Assembly: GCA_002372545.1 (NCBI GenBank)
Contig: DFHD01000030.1
Span: 1 to 23,579 of the forward strand
Source: Lachnospiraceae bacterium UBA3732
GTDB lineage: Bacteria > Bacillota > Clostridia > Lachnospirales > Lachnospiraceae
Length of the DNA: 23,579 bases
Direction of reading: 5' to 3'
A model generated the notes under the pieces. That model had not been told where the DNA came from. It was given only the letters and a program-made list of their open reading frames with translations, and searched no databases. Made by a program: the position numbers and the translations under genes. Shown here one piece after another: positions 7,644 to 15,800 of this stretch. Position 1 is the first letter of the stretch; each line of letters starts with the position of its first letter.

Positions 7644-9884
7644 TTACGCCTTCTTTGCCTTGGCCGTAACCTGCTTTGTTTCCTTCTTGCCGGCACCGCC
7701 CTTAAAATGCTTCTTCAGCCAGAGCCACAGGGGACCGGTGATGCAGATGGAGGAATATGTACCGCAGACCACGCCAACCATCAGTGCCAGAGTAAACTCC
7801 CTGAGGGAAGAGGTTCCCAGAATAAACAGGCAGAAAACAGTAGCAAAGGTTGTGAGGTTCGTGTAAATATTCCGCATAAAGGTCTGCGAAACAGATACAT
7901 TTACAATCTTCTCGTAGCCATCCACCTCAGGATTCATGGCCTTCAGGTTCTCACGGATCCGGTCAAAGATGATGATGGTCGAGTTGATGGAGTAACCGAC
8001 TATGGTCAGCATACAGGCAATAAAGGTACCGCCCACGGAAAGGTAACCCACCGCATAAGCAAAGAACACGATCATAACGTCATGTATCAGCGCGATCACG
8101 GCCGCAACGCCGAACCGGACATCGGAGAACCGGAAGGCGATATAGATCAGCATAAGGATAGATGCGATCACAACAGCCAGTACGGCATCCCGACGGGTCT
8201 CGCTGCTGATGGTATTGGAAATATCGTTGGACTCCAGTCTTGCCGCAAGTCCGAAATTCTCGTCCAGCGCATTCTGCAGGGCGGACTTATCATCGCCCAG
8301 CAGCGTGGACTTAAAGATCACTTGATTGGAATTATCCACGATCTGTACCTGGATCTTGGACGCATCCACGCCGGCTGCCGCTGCATAGACCGGCACGATA
8401 TTTTTCTCAACCTGATCCAGTGTATATTCCTCGTTGAAGGTTGCGGTTACAGATGTACCGCCGCTGAACTCCAGGCTGTAATTCAGGCTGTCACCGCGGC
8501 CGTGCATGCTCTTATTGACAAAGAGGAAGCCGATGCCTGTCAGGATCACCAGAATAGAAATAACAGAGAAGATGGGGAAACGCTTTGTATAATTTCCGGT
8601 CTTCGGCTGTTTTGCCTTTCCGTAGAACTTCTTATTGGTGACGCCCAGATTAACAAAAGCGTTCATCAGGAACCGGGTGATCACAAGAGCTGTGAACATG
8701 GAGATCACAATACCAAGGATCAATGTTCTGGCAAAGCCCTTAACCGTACCGGTACCCATAACCAGAAGGACGAAGCCGGCTATGATCGTGGTGATGTTGC
8801 CATCCACAATAGCAGAAAGCGCCTTCTTGAAACCGCTCTGAACAGCTGTCTTTACCGTCTTTCCTTCCCCGATCTCCTCTTTAATACGTGTGAAGATGAT
8901 GACGTTTGCATCCACGGCCATACCAATGGACAGGATGATACCGGCAATACCGGGAAGCGTCAGCGTAATATGGAGCACGTTCAGGAAGAAGAGCTCCAGA
9001 AGAACATATACAGCCAGTGCAATGGATGCAACAAAGCCCGGGAACCGGAATACAATGAGCATCAGAAGGAAGATGAAGGCGAGACCGATAGCACCGGCCT
9101 TGAGCGCGCTGTTCAGCGCATCGGAGCCCAGTCTTGCACCCACTACCTGTGAGGAAAGCTCGGAAAGCGTAAGCGGAAGAGCACCGATCTTGATGGTACT
9201 GGCCAGCTCATTTGCCTCATCATAATCTTCCATACCGTCGATCTGCGCGGTACCGCCGTTGATCTGCTCACGCACGTTGGGCGCGCTGACAACTGCACCG
9301 TCATAGAAGATATAGAGACGCTGTCCCACCAGTCTTCCGGTCACATCCGCAAACTTCTTTGCCCCTTCATCCGTAAAGGTCAGGTGCACAACATACTCTG
9401 TATTTCCGGCAGTACCCTCTGATGTGCCTGCTGATGCATTCTTTACATCGGCACCGGAAAGGGCTGCCTCATACTCCTGTCCCTGGATGAGCAGATTGTA
9501 GTTATCCGGATCGATGAATTCCAGCTTACCGGGACGGCCCAGCGTATCCAGTACGGCGTTGGGATCGTACTTCTCGGTATCCAGCGGGATTTCGACCGTG
9601 ATCCGGTTGCCGCTCTCCATGTACACCTCGCCATCGGGGCTGTAGGTATCCACTCTTCGCTGCAGCTTGTCTCTGGTTGCGCTGATCTCCTCATCGGAAG
9701 GATTTTTGTCTTCCACCTGATAGGTAACGCTGACACCGCCGCGAAGATCAAGACCCAGAGGGATATCCTTCGCCCGGCCGCTGGACTCGCCGCCCACGCC
9801 GTAGAGGACCATATAAACAACGCCCGCTACGAGAGCCGCAAACAGAAGAAGTCCGAGAACTGCATTTCTTTTTGCTTTTTTCAT
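7644..9884 (-). CDS. secDF: Protein translocase subunit SecDF (fused SecD-SecF)
   Basis: A 746-residue fusion of SecD and SecF, the RND-type accessory of the Sec translocon that uses the proton gradient to help draw exported proteins across the membrane. The SecD half has a membrane helix near 9-27, LGLDLRGG at 43-50, a large outside domain, and the conserved membrane stretch around GMAVDANVIIFTRIKEE (about 321-337). The SecF half begins near 430 with LEFSGGTSV (471-479) and contains the matching VGYSINSTIIIFDRIREN block. The C-terminus is basic. ATG at 9884 has GAGGAAACAGGAA upstream. A strong promoter directly upstream and a terminator downstream suggest it is transcribed on its own. Fusion of the two subunits is usual in many Firmicutes. 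Confidence 0.96.
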   Translation of the reverse strand: MKKAKRNAVLGLLLFAALVAGVVYMVLYGVGGESSGRAKDIPLGLDLRGGVSVTYQVEDKNPSDEEISATRDKLQRRVDTYSPDGEVYMESGNRITVEIPLDTEKYDPNAVLDTLGRPGKLEFIDPDNYNLLIQGQEYEAALSGADVKNASAGTSEGTAGNTEYVVHLTFTDEGAKKFADVTGRLVGQRLYIFYDGAVVSAPNVREQINGGTAQIDGMEDYDEANELASTIKIGALPLTLSELSSQVVGARLGSDALNSALKAGAIGLAFIFLLMLIVFRFPGFVASIALAVYVLLELFFLNVLHITLTLPGIAGIILSIGMAVDANVIIFTRIKEEIGEGKTVKTAVQSGFKKALSAIVDGNITTIIAGFVLLVMGTGTVKGFARTLILGIVISMFTALVITRFLMNAFVNLGVTNKKFYGKAKQPKTGNYTKRFPIFSVISILVILTGIGFLFVNKSMHGRGDSLNYSLEFSGGTSVTATFNEEYTLDQVEKNIVPVYAAAAGVDASKIQVQIVDNSNQVIFKSTLLGDDKSALQNALDENFGLAARLESNDISNTISSETRRDAVLAVVIASILMLIYIAFRFSDVRFGVAAVIALIHDVMIVFFAYAVGYLSVGGTFIACMLTIVGYSINSTIIIFDRIRENLKAMNPEVDGYEKIVNVSVSQTFMRNIYTNLTTFATVFCLFILGTSSLREFTLALMVGVVCGTYSSICITGPLWLWLKKHFKGGAGKKETKQVTAKAKKA

Positions 9885-9923
9885 TTCCTGTTTCCTCTTT
9901 GTTTCTATAGTAATAACTTATGT

Positions 9924-9952
9924 ATTATAGCACGTAGCCAATAGACTTGCAA
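9924..9952 (-). promoter_or_regulatory. Sigma-A type promoter of secDF
   Basis: On the minus strand TTGCAA (9952-9947) and TATAAT (9929-9924) are separated by exactly 17 bases, with TG one base before the -10 (an extended -10). It lies 40 bases upstream of the secDF ATG, in the gap after the DUF2142 gene. Confidence 0.85.
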
Positions 9953-9962
9953 AGCAAATCTT

Positions 9963-12092
9963 CTATTTCAGGTGCGTATAGGTGATCATGGCCACATTCA
10001 TGGCGATCACAGCAAGGATCACACCGAATACGATCTCGCCTGCCGCCACCTTATTATGGATCCGCTTCGAGGCCATGAGCCTGCCGCTGGCCGCCACGGA
10101 AAGCATCGGATAAAAGAGCGGCGTCAGATATCTGGCCTGTGTTCCGATGATCTGTCTTTCCCCCACCGGCGTGCAGACCAGATAGAAGGCTGTGGCGATC
10201 ACCGCGGCTCCGCCGAAAAACAGGAGAACCGTATAAATCCGTGGAACTACCCCCACGTTCCGGTCGCACTCATCCTTATCCAGCACGGCAAGCGCAGTGA
10301 TCAGAATAAAGATTATGGACGCGCCGGCAAGCCCCTCCGCCGGACTGAGCTGCCCATAATTCGTCAGGGCGCCGAGAATATTGCCAATGGAGCAGTACCG
10401 GATAAGAAAGTCCTTCAGGAGCTTCATGTACCATACCGGATGTCCCATGATGAAGGAAAGCTGCTCGCCCGGTTCCACCGATCCTCCCATGATCCGGGTA
10501 TCTCCGGCGCTCTCCACCTCTGCTCCGGACCGGAGCATCAGCATGAAAAGCATGATCAGGAACATGGCCGCACCGGTCAGGTAATACTTCCACTTCTTCT
10601 CCAGCTTCTTCGGCCGGATCAGGAAGGGGATCAGGATCAGAGGCGCGTAGATCTGTTTGGGCACGCAGCCCAGCGTAAATGCGCCGAACATGATCAGCGT
10701 ATTCTTCATGGAAACCTTTTCATCCGGACGCTGGCATTCGCCCACGAAATAGGACATGCCCAGCATGGTAAAGCCGAGAACCCAGTAATCATAATTATAG
10801 CAGCCCGCCATAAAGATATTGGTGGGGATCAGGAGCACGGCCGCCAGAAGAAGCTTTCCGCTCTTCAGCCGCCGGATGGCAAAAAATCCCAGAAGACTGT
10901 AAAGCAGGAGGTTGGCAAATTCACCCATGTAATAATAGAGAAGGAAGGGCAGATGCAGGTTCCTTCCCACAGCGATCATCAATCCGGCAGGAAGATGAGC
11001 CAGCGAAATATTCGGCGAAGTGAAGAGCTCAACAATGGGGCCGTCACATTTATTCAGGTTGAACATCCTGCCGAGATTTCCGTAATAGGTATCGTCCACC
11101 CGCGTGTCTCCCCGGGAATTGGTAAAGAGAAGGTCTGCGTGGGTGAAGCCGCCGTCCTTCATATTGGCCGCTTCCACCGAGAGCCGGTAATGTGTATCGA
11201 TGTCCCAGCCATTATGGCCAAAGGGCAGTCCGACGATCATGGTCACGCCCACGATCAGGATAAAGCCCAGAAATACATTCTCCACCTTATCCTGCAGCTG
11301 TTTTCTGGATGCGTAGAGCCAGAGCGCCGCGGTAAGGATTCCGGCTACAGAGAAAAACCGGTTCACATGGGGATGGGCATCGATCTTCAGTACCCAGAGG
11401 GCGATCATGATGACGCCGGAAACTCCGCCCGTTACCAGAAGAGTAAGCAGCCCTCTTTTGATCAGCTTCTTCTGCTCCTTCATCCACTTCCGGATGCGGG
11501 GAAGAAAAGCATATTTTTCCTCCATCCTGCAGGCAAAGAGGCCTGCGAATGCCGCGATCAGTATGGAAATGATGAAATATCCGGTCTTGAAGGGAAGCCA
11601 AAAAGCAGAGAATTCCGGCTCATTTTCATGAAATTCCACCTGAACGATATTCTCCCCGCTGATCCGGGAAACGCCGATCGCCGCATATTCCAGATCATCC
11701 AGGGTGATCACGATATAACCGGAATCGCTGTAGGTCAGTACCGAAAAGGCCCTGATCACCTCGTATTCCGTTTCGTCCGCATAGCCGAAAATCTCCAGTA
11801 CGGAAGGATTCCAGCTGCCTTCCTTCAGTTTGATCGCAATGAACCGGGTTTTCTCCTGCACCCCGGTCAGATCAACAATATAGGTGTTTTCCGTATTGGT
11901 CGTGTCATGGGTCTTGTGAAACTGTTCCAGCTCCTCGTGCGTCACTATGGTGCGGATATCATCGGTATGCCTGTATGTGATCGCTTTTTTCGTAGAAAAA
12001 CAAGTCGAACCGAATAAGACCAGTACAACAAAGAAAACCAGAATGGCAAAGATCATACTTCTCTTATTCGGTTTTTGTATGCTAATCTTCAT
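9963..12092 (-). CDS. DUF2142-like polytopic membrane protein
   Basis: About 709 residues. After a basic N-terminus there is one membrane helix (about 12-30), then a stretch of about 130 residues without helices that is probably outside the cell (rich in beta-prone segments), then some ten or more membrane helices. GWDIDTHYRLSVEAA resembles the start of the conserved DUF2142 region, and IIGTQARYLTPLFYP near the C-terminus matches its typical GxQxRYLxP motif. DUF2142 proteins resemble GT-C glycosyltransferases and often sit with envelope polysaccharide genes; activity is not established. The start at 12092 is chosen because GGGAGGGG lies upstream and the basic-plus-helix N-terminus follows; an upstream extension of the frame would overlap the HAD gene. 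It is probably cotranscribed with the HAD gene 43 bases upstream. Confidence 0.75.
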   Translation of the reverse strand: MKISIQKPNKRSMIFAILVFFVVLVLFGSTCFSTKKAITYRHTDDIRTIVTHEELEQFHKTHDTTNTENTYIVDLTGVQEKTRFIAIKLKEGSWNPSVLEIFGYADETEYEVIRAFSVLTYSDSGYIVITLDDLEYAAIGVSRISGENIVQVEFHENEPEFSAFWLPFKTGYFIISILIAAFAGLFACRMEEKYAFLPRIRKWMKEQKKLIKRGLLTLLVTGGVSGVIMIALWVLKIDAHPHVNRFFSVAGILTAALWLYASRKQLQDKVENVFLGFILIVGVTMIVGLPFGHNGWDIDTHYRLSVEAANMKDGGFTHADLLFTNSRGDTRVDDTYYGNLGRMFNLNKCDGPIVELFTSPNISLAHLPAGLMIAVGRNLHLPFLLYYYMGEFANLLLYSLLGFFAIRRLKSGKLLLAAVLLIPTNIFMAGCYNYDYWVLGFTMLGMSYFVGECQRPDEKVSMKNTLIMFGAFTLGCVPKQIYAPLILIPFLIRPKKLEKKWKYYLTGAAMFLIMLFMLMLRSGAEVESAGDTRIMGGSVEPGEQLSFIMGHPVWYMKLLKDFLIRYCSIGNILGALTNYGQLSPAEGLAGASIIFILITALAVLDKDECDRNVGVVPRIYTVLLFFGGAAVIATAFYLVCTPVGERQIIGTQARYLTPLFYPMLSVAASGRLMASKRIHNKVAAGEIVFGVILAVIAMNVAMITYTHLK

Positions 12093-12135
12093 TTCCGCTT
12101 TCCCCTCCCGGGAAGTTTCCTGCACTGGGTCATGC

Positions 12136-12807
12136 TCAATCAAACAGCTCGTGCATCTCCAGCATGTTCGTATAGATCCGGTCTGCCTTCTCCCGTACCT
12201 CATCTGTGGGCTGGATAAGGTCGATGATCATTACGGTAAATAGGCCTGCGGCAGCTGAGGATAAAATACCGTTCACCGAATCCTCCACTCCTACCGTGCG
12301 GGCAGGGTCTACTCCCAGCTCACGGCACGCCGTCAGATAGATATCCGGATCAGGCTTGGCCTTCTTTACCTTATCTCCGCAGATCACTGCGTCAAAATAT
12401 TCCAGAATATTCTTCGACCCTCCTGCGCGGCAGGCGGAGCCGAGAAACCTCTTCATCCTGTCTTCGTCCGTGGATGTCGCAATGGCCAGCTTAAGACCCT
12501 TATCCTTAAGCATCTGAAGAGTCTCCACAACGCCGGGTTTCAGATCATATCCCGGAGAAACGGCGTAACCCTCCACTCCCTTACTGATCACCGCCCGGTA
12601 ATCATCATAGGGGATATCCGTTTCAAACACATCCCGGAAATGAAGCTTATTTCTTTCATATCTTCCGCCGGCGATCTTATTGCAGAACTCCTCCACCCGG
12701 GAAAGATCCAGGCCGAACTGCTCTGCCGCCACATATTCATATTTCCGGTAGATCTTTTCGGAATCGAGAATTACCCCGTCCATATCAAATACAACTGCCT
12801 CGAACAA
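12136..12807 (-). CDS. HAD-superfamily hydrolase, beta-phosphoglucomutase-like
   Basis: A 223-residue cytoplasmic HAD phosphatase. All four motifs are present: DMDGVILDS at 8-16 (nucleophile D8, acid/base D10), ATSTD in motif II, KAKPDPDIY in motif III, and GVEDSVNG in motif IV. The helical cap between motifs I and II and the DMDGVxxDS form place it with the beta-phosphoglucomutase/phosphoglycolate phosphatase subfamily. The substrate cannot be told from sequence. The start is TTG at 12807, supported by AAAGGAG about seven bases upstream. The gene begins 23 bases after the terminator of the preceding large gene, leaving little room for a promoter, so it may depend on read-through. Confidence 0.88.
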   Translation of the reverse strand: MFEAVVFDMDGVILDSEKIYRKYEYVAAEQFGLDLSRVEEFCNKIAGGRYERNKLHFRDVFETDIPYDDYRAVISKGVEGYAVSPGYDLKPGVVETLQMLKDKGLKLAIATSTDEDRMKRFLGSACRAGGSKNILEYFDAVICGDKVKKAKPDPDIYLTACRELGVDPARTVGVEDSVNGILSSAAAGLFTVMIIDLIQPTDEVREKADRIYTNMLEMHELFD

Positions 12808-12830
12808 CGGTTTCTCCTTTCCCTTCGCAT

Positions 12831-12863
12831 AAAAGAGGACTGGCCAGTCGGGCCAGCCCTCTT
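12831..12863 (-). terminator. Intrinsic terminator after the Ig-repeat surface protein gene
   Basis: On the minus strand AAGAGGGCTGGCC (12863-12851) pairs with GGCCAGTCCTCTT (12845-12833) around the loop CGACT, with a single G-U pair, and runs into TTTT. It closes the kinase/phosphatase/FHA block 35 bp after the last stop. Confidence 0.85.
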
Positions 12864-12897
12864 CCGCTTTCTTCTTGTCCCGATTACTCGGAAAGAA

Positions 12898-15800
12898 CTA
12901 CTTTTCTTCGTCCTTCTTTCTCTTCTTGGCAAGCAGGATGAAGAATCCGCCGCCGACGATCACGACTGCGCCGATGATACCCAGGATCAGCCACAGCCAG
13001 CTGCTGCTCTTTTCATAATCGAAGTTCAGCGTCTGTGTGGTCACATTTCCTGCTGCGTCCTCTGCCGTTACAACAAGCTCGTAATCGCCCTTGCTGTCAA
13101 CAGTGAAGGTACATGCGTTATCCTTGATCGGCATATCCTTACCGTTCAGCTTAACGGATTTCAGTGTATCCTCGTTCAGCTGCAGGGATACCGTGATCTC
13201 TCTTGCTTCCTGCAGATTTTCGCCTTCCTCAATACCGTCGATCAGAATGGTCGGTGCCACGCTGTCAAACTTGAAGGAGAATTCATTGTTTTCTGTAAGG
13301 GTATGACCCATTTCATCTGTTACATCAACGCGGAATACATGGCTTCCCTGTGCGATATCGCCGTTACCATCGTACTCAACGCCGTCCAGATAGAACTTAT
13401 ACTTGCATACTGTCAGATCAATGATCATATCCTCGATGTCCGGAACACCGTTAAACTCATTGATCACGGTGCCGTCATAGGCTTCCAGACCTGTCAGCTC
13501 AGGAGCTTCGGTGTCGATGGTGAAGTGAACCTTCTGCTCGCTCTTATTGCCGGCACGGTCAGTTGCCTTAACAACGATATCATAAATTCCATCCTCCGCG
13601 AACTTCTTCTCCACCGTTGCCGGATTGGAGCTGTTAACGGAAATGGTGCCGAAGTCAACATCGTATGTATCGCCATACTTGTCCTTCCGCTTTCCGGAAA
13701 TCTCTACCTTATTGGAAAGATAGAAGGTCTCGTTGATCTGTGCAGTAAACTCTACGTTCTTCTCTGTCTTATCGTAGTTGGATACGCCCGAAAGCGTGAT
13801 CAGCGGTGCGTTACCGTCCAGAATGAAGGAATAGCTGGTCTCCGCCGTGTTGCCTGCCTTATCAGCAGCCTTGAAGGTGAAGCTGTATTCGCCATCCTCC
13901 GTAAAGAGCTGGGACATAACGGCATTGGCGTTGCCGGGATTGAACTTATCCGTTCTCAGGAGCTGGCTGTTTCCGCCATCCAGCTTCTTAAAGATGCTGA
14001 TCTCCGCATCCTCCATATCCCAGTAGAATGCTTCTCTCATGCCATAGGAGATCGTTACATCCTGTGTTGCTGTACCCCTGTTGGCAATTCCGCTGATGGT
14101 AAGCGCCGGTTCTGTCTTATCAACACGGAAGCTTACCGTTACCGGATCACTTACGTTTCCGGCCCTGTCTGTTGCCCTGTAGGTTACTTCATAGTCCGCT
14201 TCAACGTCAAAGCTCTGTGCGCCCTCCGATACTGTAGAGGTCAGGACCTCTGCTGCCTGCGAAGGCTGTGTTCTCTTTACAGACTGCGCAATATCGTTTT
14301 CATCCTTGTAGCTGTCCGAGATCGAAACACCAACAACGCCCGTGGTGTTCAGATACCGGAGTCCTGTATAGCTGATGCCGTTCAGCGTCGTGCTGAGCAC
14401 CGGCTTCTGTGTGTCGATCGTAAAGCCGATGGCTACGCGGTTTGCTGTATTTCCCGCAGAATCCGTTGTGGAAAGCTGAATCCTGTGGGGGCCGTCTCCC
14501 GAGATCGTCGTTGTGGCCGTCTGCACACCCTTCGCATCCGGGCCTGACCAGCTCAGGCTGAGCGTCTCACCTGTCTGGGTATCCAGAGCAGAAATCTCAC
14601 TGGTGTTATAATCCTTAACGGTAAAGTTCAGCCTTACCGAGGTATTGTAATACAGACCGTAACGATAGGTGACACCGGTGGCATTATTGATATAACCGTC
14701 ATAATACTGACTGATCTTGGCCGGATCCGGAGTTACGGACTTATCGATAGTAATATCGTTTGTCGGTGCGGTGGTATCTACTACAAATACGGCTGAGCCT
14801 GTGGTCTTCCTGAGAGCCTTATCCGTTACTACGTAGCTTACCTCATAGGTCGCATCCTTCGTGCAGCTGAAGGTTCCGGCGGAATTCATCGTTTCCGTCG
14901 TTGACTCAGAGCCGTCGGAAGGCGTGGTCTTTACTGTCCACTCAACCGACATGAGGTTGGTATCGGATGCGCTGAGACGGATGCCCGCCTTTACGCCGAA
15001 ATACTTCTTTGTTGTGTCGATCTTTTCATCATTGTAGGTCAGAGAAACCGCCGGATCTGTAAGGTCGATCACGGCTACAGCAGATGCCTTCGGCGCTGCG
15101 AGACCCGTCCGGCCGAACGCCTGTACAGACATCTCGTGACGGCCTTCCTTGGTGATCGTTCCGGAGTTGGTGAAGGTCGGTGCTGCGCCCTTCCAGCCAT
15201 TTGTATCAATGGCTGATGTAAGCTCAGAATCAATAGAATCTGTGATCTTTTCCCCGTCCTTTTTCCTGCCCATGGCATCCGTTACTGTGAGCTTAACAGT
15301 AGCATTGCCGTCATAATACTTCACATTGCCTTCCTGAGTCTTGGGTACGCTGGTCACTTCAATCGTATTGGTGGGGCCCTTATTGATCAGCGTGAACTTT
15401 CCTTCCACAAGCTTGTCATTTTCATTTCCGGCATTATCCACAACCTCGAACTTCAGGACATAATCACCATCAAAGTCACCGGCAGCAAAGGCTGAAGAGA
15501 TATCGCTGCCGTCCCGCAATGCTGTGGAAATCAGTTCACAAAGGGTTCTGGGGTTATCTGCATTGATTTTAAAGTTCATGCCCGGCGTCGTGGGTTCAGT
15601 CTTCGCGCAAACGATGGGTGCTCCGCCTGACGCATCCTGGGAATAGTAAACAACGCCTGTTTCCTCCTTATTCCCAAGATAGGATCTGGTTACCGTCGCC
15701 TTGACATACTTTACACCGATATTATCCTGGGGTTCGATAATCAGTGTCGGATTCTTAAATATGTTAACGCCGTTACCACCAAACAGCTTACCGTTTCTGA

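Noticed and set aside
9972..12017. Plus-strand open frame of 681 codons opposite the DUF2142-like gene
   Set aside because: His- and Asp-rich shadow of a polytopic membrane protein; no recognisable family.
12640..14547. Long plus-strand open frame of 635 codons opposite the Ig-repeat gene and the HAD gene
   Set aside because: It runs antisense to two well-supported genes, has no family-like motif, and is rich in Cys, Leu and Ile as expected from a shadow frame.
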